Assembly (NCBI GenBank): GCA_002480495.1
Contig: DLCG01000009.1
Location: 280,438 to 344,437, forward strand
Origin: Rhodobiaceae bacterium UBA7804
GTDB lineage: Bacteria; Pseudomonadota; Alphaproteobacteria; Parvibaculales; Parvibaculaceae
Length of the DNA stretch: 64,000 nt
Direction of reading: 5' to 3'
A model generated the notes under the pieces. That model made no database searches and was not told where the DNA came from. It saw nothing but the letters and a program-made list of their open reading frames with translations. The position numbers and the translations under genes were made by a program. Every line of letters starts with the position of its first letter. Position 1 is the first letter of the stretch. Positions 23,565 to 31,736 of this stretch are shown here, one piece after another.

Positions 23565-25466
23565 TTATTCGGCGGCATCGACGCTGGTGTCAGCCTCCGA
23601 ATGTATCCTCTCGGTCCGCAACATGGCGGGGAGCCATCGCTTGTCCTTGAGGAGCTCTTCGGCACGTTGAGCCATGTCGGCCTTCTTGAGCTCGGCGAGG
23701 TACTTGGCCGTCGAGGCTGTTGTGACCTCGGCGACGACCTCCACGATCTGGCTCTTCGTCAGATGGTCGAAGAAGAGCGCCCGTGTCGGTTGCCACCAGT
23801 CCGCCATGTCGAGCGAGAGAGCTGTCGCCAGCTGCTCCGCCTCGTTCATGTGGGCGGTACCGCCATTTCGTCTGTGGACCGCGTCCAATGTGAGCGCGCT
23901 GCAGTAGACGAGCAGGTTGAGGAGGAGTTCCGGGTCGGCTTCAAGAAGCCAGGACCAGAACGCCTCTGCTTCGGGGAGCTTCTCCACCCAGGTCTTGTGA
24001 CGGGCGAGAAGCGCCTCCGCGGCTGGGCAGGCCGCGACCGTCTTCGAGAAGACCCCGAGGTCCAGATAGGCCGGCAGGATCTTCACGCAGGAGTCCGCCC
24101 GCCGCTCGTAGAAGAGCGGACAGGCCATCCGGTGGACGAGAGCCGCAAGCGCGACCTTCGGATTCCGGATGAGGACTTCCCTCAGAGCCGCCGTCTTGTG
24201 CGCCGAGAGATCGGTCAGGAGCGTATCGGAGTAGCCGTTGGACCTTTCCGTCTCTTCCCCTTGACCTTCCGAGGTCTCCGCGGATGCGGTGGCCCGTTCC
24301 TCGGCAAGGCGCTTCCGGTCTTCGGGGCGAACGAGCCCCTCATCGACCTTGAGCTCTCCGTTCCGGTCGAGGCTCAGGATAATGCCTGCATATCTCTGCC
24401 CGTCCTCGGGCCATTGGAGCTGGCTCTCCTCGAGTCGTTCCATCTCCTCGACGATCCGGTCGAGTTCCGCCGTGGCCTCGTCGTCCTCCTGCTCCTCGAG
24501 CGCCACGACGATTTCGTCATAGCGTTCGGAGAGCTCGGAGTGACGCTTCTGTTCCTCCTCGGAAAGAGCAACTTCTATGCGCTGCAGCCGTCCGTAGCGC
24601 GACAGCAGCTCATAGTCGGTCTCGATCATGATCTCGACCCAGGCCCAGCCCAGTGTCCGGTAAGGGGCTGCCTCCTCTTCGAGCTTCTCCCCGACCAGGC
24701 GGTCGAGAAGCTGGCTGTCGGCGAGGTAACCTTCGGATTCCGGCTGGAAGAGGTCACGGATCACCGTGCCTCCTGCCTCCTCATAGGCTTTGAGGCCGAC
24801 AAAGAGCGCCCTGCGGTCTCCGGCATCGACGAGCGAACTCGTGAGATGCCGTCTGATTGCCCGTGGCGAGCGGTCGCCATGGAGCTTCTCGAACCAGAAG
24901 GCTTCTTGGGGCCCGTGGTCGTCGGTGATGGCAAAGGCCATCAACTGGTCGAGCGTCATCTCTTCGGCCCGATAGGCCGCCATGAGGCGGGGTGAGACCG
25001 CAGCGAGTTTCAGCCGCTGGCTCACGACCTTCTCCGGCAGGCTGAACCGGGCGGCGATCTCTGCGGCCGACAGGCCGTCCTTCTGCAGCTTCGCAAAAGC
25101 ATCGAACTGATCGGCCGGATGAAGCGGCGCCCGCACGATGTTCTCGGCAAGCGAGACTTCGACATAGTCGGCGATCTCCGCCTCACCGAGCACGCGGCAC
25201 GGAACCGGATGGTCCATCGTGATCCTGTGCCGCTTGGCGAGGAGCTTCAGCGCGTCGTAGCGGCGTCCGCCGGCGACGACCTCGTAGAGAGGTTCGGTCT
25301 CCTCGCTCGCGACCCGGACGAGCCGGACCACAAGGTTTTCGAGGAGACCATGCGCCTCGATACTCGTGGCGAGTTGGTCGATATCGGCCTTGCGGGCCGT
25401 CTTGCGCACATTGAGTGCGGCCCGCTTCAACTGGCGAAGCGGGATCGTCATGAGGTTCTCGCTCAT
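23565..25466 (-). CDS. ParB/RepB/Spo0J-type partition-like protein
   Basis: A 633-residue DNA-binding protein. The N-terminal ParB domain holds HGLLENLVV, GGRRYDALKLLA and LAENIVRAPLHPADQFDAF, followed by the KorB-like helix-turn-helix region (LSAAEIAARFSLPEKVVSQRL). The long C-terminal part (~250-633) has an acidic coiled coil (~265-325) and no known domain. This large ParB type occurs on plasmids and integrative elements, usually without an adjacent ParA, as here. The start at 25466 has GGAG upstream; 88 in-frame codons before it look non-coding. It is regulated by the element operator upstream. Confidence 0.85.
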   Translation of the reverse strand: MSENLMTIPLRQLKRAALNVRKTARKADIDQLATSIEAHGLLENLVVRLVRVASEETEPLYEVVAGGRRYDALKLLAKRHRITMDHPVPCRVLGEAEIADYVEVSLAENIVRAPLHPADQFDAFAKLQKDGLSAAEIAARFSLPEKVVSQRLKLAAVSPRLMAAYRAEEMTLDQLMAFAITDDHGPQEAFWFEKLHGDRSPRAIRRHLTSSLVDAGDRRALFVGLKAYEEAGGTVIRDLFQPESEGYLADSQLLDRLVGEKLEEEAAPYRTLGWAWVEIMIETDYELLSRYGRLQRIEVALSEEEQKRHSELSERYDEIVVALEEQEDDEATAELDRIVEEMERLEESQLQWPEDGQRYAGIILSLDRNGELKVDEGLVRPEDRKRLAEERATASAETSEGQGEETERSNGYSDTLLTDLSAHKTAALREVLIRNPKVALAALVHRMACPLFYERRADSCVKILPAYLDLGVFSKTVAACPAAEALLARHKTWVEKLPEAEAFWSWLLEADPELLLNLLVYCSALTLDAVHRRNGGTAHMNEAEQLATALSLDMADWWQPTRALFFDHLTKSQIVEVVAEVTTASTAKYLAELKKADMAQRAEELLKDKRWLPAMLRTERIHSEADTSVDAAE

Positions 25467-25601
25467 GTTGCATCTCCATAAATGATGGATGAAGGAGCGT
25501 GGCGGCCTCTTGGGCCGGACCACGCGACGAAGACCCGGAATTGAAAGAACAGGTCTTGCGCCATCATCTCGAATGGAGAGGCCGCTCAGTAGGCACCGGA
25601 A

Positions 25602-25619
25602 TTTGCCGATCCGGCACAA
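25602..25619 (-). promoter_or_regulatory. Element operator/promoter site, copy 3 (ParB gene)
   Basis: TTTGCCGATCCGGCACAA with the perfect dyad TGCCG-ATC-CGGCA. On the ParB strand it reads TTGTGCC with GCCTACTG at -10 distance. Confidence 0.65.
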
Positions 25620-25713
25620 GCCGGGGCGCTTCATTGCTCGTCGGTATTCTAGCGGCGCGAAAGTGCCTCTGGATCTGTAAGGGGGGATCCGGTTCCGAGA
25701 TTGGAGCCGGTCC

Positions 25714-25731
25714 TTGTGCCGAGCCGGCAAA
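25714..25731 (+). promoter_or_regulatory. Element operator/promoter site, copy 4 (VirD4-like gene)
   Basis: On the plus strand TTGTGCCGAGCCGGCAAA, with the perfect dyad TGCCG-AGC-CGGCA and TTCTACAG at -10 distance. It lies 45 bases before the start of the VirD4-like gene. Confidence 0.65.
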
Positions 25732-25776
25732 AATCAGCTTCTACAGATGTGCACGATTCGGAGCGACAATGTCCGT

Positions 25777-26955
25777 ATGACGGATCAAAACGACATCTCG
25801 TATTTCGCCAAGGTCGACTATCGAAACGAAGGAAGCAAATTTGGCATCAAGCAGGACGACCGGCTTTCGCACTTCTATGTCATCGGAAAGACCGGAACCG
25901 GCAAGACGACGCTTCTGGAGACGCTTGCCCGCAGCGACATCGATGCGGGTCGCGGCTTCGCATTGATCGATCCGCATGGCGACCTTGCTGAACGCGTCGC
26001 GGCCTATGCGCGCGAGGTTCGGCCGGACGACCTGCGCTACCTCGACGTCCCCGATCCGGATCAGCCCTATGGTTACAACCCGATGAGGCGCGTCCCCCTC
26101 GACAAGGTGCCGCTCGCGGTTTCAGGCCTGATGGAGGCGCTCAAGAAGCACTGGTCGGATGCCTGGGGAGTGCGCATGGAACATGTGCTGCGAAACGCCC
26201 TCTTCGCACTCCTTGAGCATGGTCATGCGAAGCTCGGTGACGTTCTCCGCATGCTCAATGACGAAAAATATCGCAAGAGCATCGCTGCCGAACTCCAGAA
26301 CGAACCGGTCAAGGAGTTCTGGGAGAAGGAGTTCGAGAAGTATTCCTTCCGCTACCGGGCCGACGCAATCGCACCGATCCAGAACAAGATCGGTGCCTTT
26401 CTGGCGGACCCAACCCTAAGACGTCTCCTCACCGAGCCGAAAGAGAAGCTCCGTTTCCGTCGCCTGATGGACGAAGGCCGGATCGTTGTCGTGAACCTCG
26501 CCCGTGGCAAGATCGGAGACGACAGTGCGGCCTTGCTGGGCAGTCTTCTCGTCACCACGATCGGGCTCGCCGCCTTCAGCCGTGCAGACACGGTTGAAAA
26601 GAAGCGGCGCCCCTTCTTCCTCTACATGGACGAGTTCCAGACCTTCACTACGCTTAGCGTTGCCGGAATGATCTCCGAGCTTCGCAAGTACAAGGTTGGG
26701 CTCATTCTCGCGAACCAGCATCTGCATCAATTGGAGCCGGATATTCGCTACGCGGTTCTTGGAAACACGGGCACGCTTGTGTCGTTTCGGACGGGCCCTG
26801 ACGACGCAATCATTATGGGGCGTGAATTCGCGCCGCGCTTCGAGATGCTCGACATCATGAATCTCGCTAACCACCACATCTATCTGACATTGATGATCGA
26901 TGGGGCACCGTCCCAGCCGTTCAGCGCAACGACGCTCGCACCACAATCGAGATAA
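25777..26955 (+). CDS. VirD4/TraG-like conjugative ATPase, soluble form
   Basis: A 392-residue P-loop ATPase with Walker A GKTGTGKT (37-44) and Walker B FFLYMDEFQTF, and a final region (ILANQHLHQLEPDIRYAVLGN ... VSFRTGPDDA) typical of type IV secretion DNA-binding proteins. Coupling proteins normally carry an N-terminal membrane anchor, which is missing here, so it may act as a soluble DNA pump. It has the element operator upstream and is divergent from the ParB-like gene. No relaxase or mating-pair genes are in the window. Confidence 0.85.
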   Translation: MTDQNDISYFAKVDYRNEGSKFGIKQDDRLSHFYVIGKTGTGKTTLLETLARSDIDAGRGFALIDPHGDLAERVAAYAREVRPDDLRYLDVPDPDQPYGYNPMRRVPLDKVPLAVSGLMEALKKHWSDAWGVRMEHVLRNALFALLEHGHAKLGDVLRMLNDEKYRKSIAAELQNEPVKEFWEKEFEKYSFRYRADAIAPIQNKIGAFLADPTLRRLLTEPKEKLRFRRLMDEGRIVVVNLARGKIGDDSAALLGSLLVTTIGLAAFSRADTVEKKRRPFFLYMDEFQTFTTLSVAGMISELRKYKVGLILANQHLHQLEPDIRYAVLGNTGTLVSFRTGPDDAIIMGREFAPRFEMLDIMNLANHHIYLTLMIDGAPSQPFSATTLAPQSR

Positions 26956-27181
26956 CGCAGCGCCATCCTGTTCTTACGAGTATCGAGTTTCATGGGCTGC
27001 CCGAATGGGCATAGCGAGAACGGAAATCGTCAGGGCTTCAACTTTGTCCGTTGCGCATTGTTGAAAGCAACGATGACGCTGGCAATACCGAAGAGAATCC
27101 GTAACAGCGAAACTTCCAATCGAGAAAGCTCTCGCCGGAGTATCTTCGAGCCTACTTCCATATGTCCGCCGACCGAATCGC

Positions 27182-28927
27182 CTACCGGCGTCCTCGTCTT
27201 GTGCGCTGCGTCTCGCGCGGCGTTATAAGCAGCGGCTCGTCCAAGGGCAGGTCCTTCTGTCCCTTCTTCTTTCCACCAGCAATGGGCAGCTTGAATGAAG
27301 GCGACTTTCTTATCTCGTCGGCCGACTTGGCTGGAGGTTCTTTCCTTTGAACGCTACGGCGTGCGGCCGCCGCAGCGGAAATAATATCGTGAACCGGCGG
27401 TAGATCTGGCCTATTGCCCTTAAACAGTTCGGCTATCGTGCGGATCTGTACGCGTGGCCGAAGTTTGCCGCCGGCTTCAACAGAACCGGCCTCCCGCGCG
27501 GCCTTTTCCATATCCACTGTTGGCTTGTTGAGCGTCACAAATACACCCAGCTTCGCATCGTGATTGTTCATCGCACCTATGAGATCGCGCACGTGCGAGG
27601 CGTGGATGTTCTTTCCACCCTTCACCGAAATCACAGCGTTTCCAATGGTCCTGGAATCGTCTTGAAAGTATATCCAGCCATCGACGCCTTTATCGGCCCC
27701 CTTTTTCCCACCTTCCCGCGGCTGACCGTCAACGAGCGTTATCGCCCAAAGTTGGAACTGATGCTCGTCAAGTTCGAACAGACGCTTGGCGCCGTCTACG
27801 TCGAGAGGTATGCCCTCGACGATGTAATGCGAGCCGCGCCGGCGCTTCATTCTTGCGAGGCGACGTTCAACAACGTCAATGGCAAGGGCTGTAATATCTA
27901 TCCCGATCCAATTGCGACCAAGCTTTTCGGCGGCTTCAATGGCAGTACCGCAGCCACAAAATGGGTCTAGGATTGTGTCGCCGGGATCGCTCGATGCACT
28001 GATAATGCGTTCCAAAAGCGCCAACGGTTTTTGGGTTTGATAGCCTAGTGACTCCTTCGATCTATTGCTCAGCACAGGAAGGTCGGCCCAAAGATTCTGA
28101 AGTGGCACGCCCGGCATTTCATCCAGATAACGTTTGTATTGAGGAACAGTGCCGGGCCGCGTCTGAATTACACGGCCCTGTCGGATCAACTCTTCCATTT
28201 TCTCTTTCGAGTATCGCCAATAGCGGGAAACGCCCATTACTTCATAGTAGGGGTTTCCCTTTTGCGCTCCACCTGGACCCTGTAAATTATCGATACGGTA
28301 TTTTCGACCGTCTTCGTCAACGCGCCGATAGTCGCGGTCAATGTATGCCTGATCGTATGGCTGATATTGTTTGTTCCACGTTTCCGGCTTTCCTTTCGCA
28401 TAAAACAAGATGGTATCTGTGACACGTCCGAAGTGGCGCGATCCTTGTTTGCCGTCGCTATGTGCGTGCGAACGTTTCCAGATGATTTCGTTCAGAAAAG
28501 CTCCCGAACCGAAGATCGAATCCATCAGAATTTTCAGATAGTGGCTTGCACTCGAATCGCAGTGCAGATAGATGCTGCCTCCGGATTTCAGAATGCGATG
28601 CAATTCCAATAAACGTGCGGCCATCATAGTTAGATAGGCCATCAGATCGCTTTTGTGCATGAAGTTTTGAAGCGAACTGATGATACCGGCGGCTGGAGAG
28701 CCACTGTTCATCACTATCGCAAACGCTAGATCGGTGGACGGACCCCACCGCCAGGAATCCACAAAGGCCTGATGTTGTGCCTGGGCCGCCCTTCCGTCCG
28801 GAGACTTGTAAAGAAGGTTGTACGTCGCCTTCGAATTAAATGGCGGATCAAGATAGATTAAACCAACGCTCTCCGATGGCAGCTGCGGCAGCCATTCGAG
28901 ATTGTCGCCAAAGTAGAGCTTGTTCAT
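27182..28927 (-). CDS. DNA methyltransferase fused to an Mrr-like nuclease domain
   Basis: A 581-residue protein. The N-terminal two thirds are a beta-type N4/N6 methyltransferase: catalytic DPPF (27-30) comes first and the AdoMet motif DPFCGCGT (321-328) last. The C-terminal third (~390-520) looks like a PD-(D/E)xK/Mrr nuclease: GADKGVDGWIYF (D416), then AVISVKGG with Lys 436. One chain could therefore both modify and cut DNA, as in single-protein restriction-modification enzymes, although Ser replaces the usual Glu/Gln before the Lys. Start at 28927 with GGGAGG upstream. It sits alone between the transfer genes and the Fic pair. Confidence 0.85.
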   Translation of the reverse strand: MNKLYFGDNLEWLPQLPSESVGLIYLDPPFNSKATYNLLYKSPDGRAAQAQHQAFVDSWRWGPSTDLAFAIVMNSGSPAAGIISSLQNFMHKSDLMAYLTMMAARLLELHRILKSGGSIYLHCDSSASHYLKILMDSIFGSGAFLNEIIWKRSHAHSDGKQGSRHFGRVTDTILFYAKGKPETWNKQYQPYDQAYIDRDYRRVDEDGRKYRIDNLQGPGGAQKGNPYYEVMGVSRYWRYSKEKMEELIRQGRVIQTRPGTVPQYKRYLDEMPGVPLQNLWADLPVLSNRSKESLGYQTQKPLALLERIISASSDPGDTILDPFCGCGTAIEAAEKLGRNWIGIDITALAIDVVERRLARMKRRRGSHYIVEGIPLDVDGAKRLFELDEHQFQLWAITLVDGQPREGGKKGADKGVDGWIYFQDDSRTIGNAVISVKGGKNIHASHVRDLIGAMNNHDAKLGVFVTLNKPTVDMEKAAREAGSVEAGGKLRPRVQIRTIAELFKGNRPDLPPVHDIISAAAAARRSVQRKEPPAKSADEIRKSPSFKLPIAGGKKKGQKDLPLDEPLLITPRETQRTRRGRR

Positions 28928-29419
28928 CCACCGCGCCTCCCGCCAAATTATCTTGACACGGATGAAACGAGAATTGGTTAACGAGGCGCTTGATAGGCGC
29001 GAGTCCGACACACTATCTAGTGGTTGGCGACGACTCAGACTCTAGGAGTGAGAGATTTTTGGCTCAAGGATTGGAGCGACGGTAGGAGGAAGACGGTTGA
29101 ATGACCTGTTCTCGACCCCTTATCATCTACCTTAAAGTCGGAGCGCTGATAGGACACGGTCGATTATCTGTGGACAGATAAACGTCAAACACCGTGGGCA
29201 GCTTCGAGATCGCCGGCCGAATGCTGGTGTGCAGCGGGTTGGCCCTATGTATCGTTCTAATGGCATATCTTCCGACTCCTCATAGCGTTTCCGACGAGAT
29301 CGCTTCGCTATTGCTTTTCGTTGGCGGAGTGCCACTGACCCCTGCGACACTCTGCAAAACGTTGGATATCCGTTACGCACATGTCTGTACGCAGAACGGG
29401 TCTGTGCTATAATTGGTCC
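28928..29419. other. Intergenic region upstream of methyltransferase and Fic antitoxin
   Basis: About 490 bases with no convincing gene. The right end carries the Fic-antitoxin promoter (29408-29413). I see no clear promoter for the methyltransferase and no repeat. Confidence 0.5.
29408..29413 (+). promoter_or_regulatory. -10 box of a leaderless antitoxin transcript
   Basis: A perfect TATAAT ends six bases before the antitoxin ATG (29420), so transcription would start at the start codon. No ribosome-binding site precedes it. A short inverted repeat (TCTG-TACG-CAGA, 29384-29395) upstream could be an operator. Confidence 0.5.
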
Positions 29420-29623
29420 ATGAGCGAAACGACTACCAAATCCGGCAAACGTCCTTCCAAGGGGTTCACTCTTGGCAGGCAGAGCTTTGCGAAAATCAGC
29501 GAGGTCGAGGGAATTCGGATGTCGGCCACGATGGCTGCCGAGTTTCGCGAGTTTGATCGGAAGGGGCTCTCCCCGGAAGAGCGGCGCAAGATCATCGCCG
29601 CCAAGTATGGCAAAAATCGCTAG
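29420..29623 (+). CDS. VbhA-like antitoxin of the Fic toxin
   Basis: A 67-residue protein ending 12 bases before the Fic gene. KISEVEGIRMSATM resembles the inhibitory helix of VbhA-type antitoxins, which push a Glu into the Fic active site. The classical spacing is (S/T)xxxE(G/N), whereas here it is SEVEG, one residue short, so the fit is imperfect. GLSPEERRKIIAAKYG at the end resembles the C-terminal helices of these antitoxins. It appears to be translated from a leaderless mRNA. Confidence 0.7.
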   Translation: MSETTTKSGKRPSKGFTLGRQSFAKISEVEGIRMSATMAAEFREFDRKGLSPEERRKIIAAKYGKNR

Positions 29624-29635
29624 TCGCTTTTTCTT

Positions 29636-30208
29636 ATGTATGATGCGGTTGCAGATCCCTATTGCTACCCTGGCACCCCCGTTCTCAAGAATATTCCCGG
29701 TCTTCGAAATCAAGCTGCTCTCGATGAGTTCGAGACGGCGAGCACAACGCAGCGAGCGGATGAGCCACTGCCACCAGGCCGGTTGAGCGTCACCCACTAC
29801 CGTGCGCTCCATCACCACCTCTTTCAGGATGTATACGTTTGGGCCGGCAAGTTCCGCACCGTCCGAATTTCAAAGGACGGAAGTGCCTTTTGTTATCCCG
29901 AATACATTCAACGCGAGATGTCTGCACTCTTCACCGATTTGAAAGAGCAACATTACTTTCAGGATCTGCCCTCGCATGACTTTGTCCGCGAAGCGACACG
30001 TTTCCTGGCCACGCTGAACGCGATCCACCCGTTCAGAGAAGGCAATGGACGGACACAGACTGTTTTTCTTGCTCTGATGGCGGATCATGCCGGCCACCCG
30101 TTGGACATACAGAGACTTGATCCTGAAGCATTCCTAGAGGCAATGATCGAGAGCTTTCACGGTGATGAGACATCGCTGCTCTGGCAAATCCAGACACTCC
30201 TCGCATGA
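29636..30208 (+). CDS. Fic-domain toxin (AMPylase)
   Basis: A 190-residue protein with the complete Fic motif HPFREGNGRT (His 131 to Thr 140) and the upstream flap region FRTVRISKDGSAFCYPEYI. Fic enzymes transfer AMP from ATP to a target protein, and class I members are silenced by a separate small antitoxin, present here immediately upstream. Length and layout match VbhT-like Fic modules without the secretion tail. It is the last gene before the tRNA, where addiction modules often help retain an element. Confidence 0.9.
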   Translation: MYDAVADPYCYPGTPVLKNIPGLRNQAALDEFETASTTQRADEPLPPGRLSVTHYRALHHHLFQDVYVWAGKFRTVRISKDGSAFCYPEYIQREMSALFTDLKEQHYFQDLPSHDFVREATRFLATLNAIHPFREGNGRTQTVFLALMADHAGHPLDIQRLDPEAFLEAMIESFHGDETSLLWQIQTLLA

Positions 30209-30336
30209 CGCCAATTGCACCCGCGATTTCGCCTCGAATTTCCGTTTTTGTTCAATCACATAGGGAAATCGAGAGCCTATGAAGAGCCTAAGGCTTTAAA
30301 ACAATTCTCAAAATACTTGTAAATCATTGGAAAAAA

Positions 30337-30413
30337 TGGCGCGCCCGGAACGATTCGAACGTCCGACCCTCAGATTCGTAGTCTGATGCTCTATCCAGCT
30401 GAGCTACGGGCGC
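30337..30413 (-). tRNA. tRNA-Arg (anticodon ACG), element integration site
   Basis: Cloverleaf on the minus strand: 7-bp acceptor stem GCGCCCG/CGGGCGC, D-arm AGCTCAGCTGGATAGAGC, anticodon loop CTACGAA (ACG), T-arm with GTTCGAATC, and an encoded CCA end (30337-30339). The mobile region lies at its 3' side, where an element that integrates at tRNA genes would restore the 3' end, so one attachment site probably lies within about 30337-30385. Confidence 0.95.
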
Positions 30414-30576
30414 GTGCACATCGAGGGAACCCCAAGGGGGCGGGTGGATAGCTCCACCATCTCGTCGAAGGCGGGCCACTCTTAAAGCCTTGAGCGGCCA
30501 AAGGCAAGGGGGCCAAGAGGCCAAATCCCTCCTCCTCCGGTCGAAAAGCCGCGGAAAGCCGCCGCCTCCAGGGAGG

Positions 30577-31608
30577 TCAGATCCGGTGACGGTCGCGGAA
30601 GGAAACGGCCGTCCCGAGCGAACTGGCCTCGTAGACGCCACGGGCAACCGCGCGGGCCACGCAATCGGCTGCAAGCGCCCCCAGTGCCGAGAGCGCCACG
30701 TGACGCGCTTCCTTGCCCAGCGGACAAGCGCCCGTTGCCAGCACGAAGATCGTGTCGCCATCGACCGGCGCGTGAACGGGGCGGATCGCCCGGGCGAGAC
30801 CATCCTGCGCCATGATCGCTATGCGGCGCGCATCCGCAGGGGTGAGATCGGCATTGGTGGCGACGACGCCGATGGTGGTGTTGCCGCCGGGCGAAGCGTC
30901 TGCCTTGGAGCCCGCAAGCGGGTCGAGCGTGGCAAAGCCGCCAGCGTCGGGCGCGCCTCGCCCACCGAACTCCCCATCCATCTCGAAAGGCGCGGCCCAG
31001 AAGCGGTCCGTGCCGGGCGCGACCACGGCACCGAAAGGATTGGCGGCGATGAGCGCACCCACCGCCAGGCCGCTTTCCGAGACCGCGGAAGCGGAACCGA
31101 GACCTCCCTTGTACCTTCCCGCTACGGCGCCAAGCCCCGCCCCCGCATTGCCAAGTTCAAAATTGGCTGCGGCCGCCTCGCAGGCGGCCCGGCCCAAGGC
31201 GCGATAGGGCGGCTCCTCGCCCCAGCCCTTGTCGCCGCCATTCATGAGGTCGAAAAGGATTGCGGCCGGCACGATGGGCGAGACGAGAGGGCTTCCGCCG
31301 ACGCGATATCCGCGCCCGCGCGCGCCGAGCCAGGCGGCAACGCCGGACGCCGCCTCCAGCCCCCAGGACGATCCTCCCGACAGAACGATCGCATCCACCG
31401 CGTCGACGAGACAGGAGGGATCGAGCAGATCCGTCTCGCGGGTGCCGGGACCGCCCCCGCGTACATCGCCGCCCGCGACGGCGCGCATCCCGGGCAGAAC
31501 CACGGTGACGCCGGTGCGCGCCGCCTCGTCCTGCGCGTTGCCTACAAGAATACCGTCAATATCGCCGATATGATTGCGTGGGCCTTTGCGGATGGCGCCC
31601 AAATACAT
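30577..31608 (-). CDS. P1-family peptidase (DmpA-type aminopeptidase)
   Basis: A 343-residue protein of the Ntn-hydrolase family that includes DmpA and beta-peptidyl aminopeptidases. NHIGDIDGILVGNAQD, SGGSSWGLEAASGVAAWL and ATNADLTPADARRIA are characteristic; the precursor self-cleaves before a Ser/Thr nucleophile. Start at 31608 with GAGG nine bases upstream. It is the first core gene past the tRNA and is divergent from ggt. Confidence 0.85.
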   Translation of the reverse strand: MYLGAIRKGPRNHIGDIDGILVGNAQDEAARTGVTVVLPGMRAVAGGDVRGGGPGTRETDLLDPSCLVDAVDAIVLSGGSSWGLEAASGVAAWLGARGRGYRVGGSPLVSPIVPAAILFDLMNGGDKGWGEEPPYRALGRAACEAAAANFELGNAGAGLGAVAGRYKGGLGSASAVSESGLAVGALIAANPFGAVVAPGTDRFWAAPFEMDGEFGGRGAPDAGGFATLDPLAGSKADASPGGNTTIGVVATNADLTPADARRIAIMAQDGLARAIRPVHAPVDGDTIFVLATGACPLGKEARHVALSALGALAADCVARAVARGVYEASSLGTAVSFRDRHRI

Positions 31609-31736
31609 ATGTCTGACCTCTTGCATGCCGGGCGGGGCTGATAGGATCAGGTTTGCCCAGATTCGGGCCCAACCATAGCAAATCCGCCGGCGCCCGCCGC
31701 CCGCGCGATCCGGAAAAGGCGGGAGGACGATTTTCC

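Larger units (their letters stand above)
25467..25776. other. Divergent regulatory region between ParB-like and VirD4-like genes
   Basis: About 310 bases without a gene, holding two copies of the element operator in opposite orientation (25602-25619 towards ParB, 25714-25731 towards the VirD4-like gene). Both contain a perfect TGCCG-N3-CGGCA dyad. Confidence 0.65.
1..30336. mobile_element. One end (~30 kb) of an integrative element abutting tRNA-Arg
   Basis: Everything left of the tRNA-Arg 3' end looks accessory: a ParB-like protein, a VirD4-like ATPase, a serine recombinase, copper resistance, a methyltransferase-nuclease fusion and a Fic toxin pair, with no housekeeping genes. Integration at a tRNA 3' end is the usual arrangement for integrative elements. 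The backbone genes at 2.3-5.0 kb and 23.5-27 kb share one operator motif, which ties the two flanks together. The other end, the tyrosine integrase expected for tRNA targeting and the second attachment site are outside the window or absent, so the limits and mobility are inferred. Confidence 0.75.

Noticed and set aside
23505..24995. 496-codon open frame antisense to the ParB-like gene
   Set aside because: No recognisable protein features; the minus strand carries a clear ParB domain, ribosome-binding site and terminator.
29194..29412. Small hydrophobic frame before the Fic antitoxin
   Set aside because: No ribosome-binding site or family, and it runs through the antitoxin promoter.
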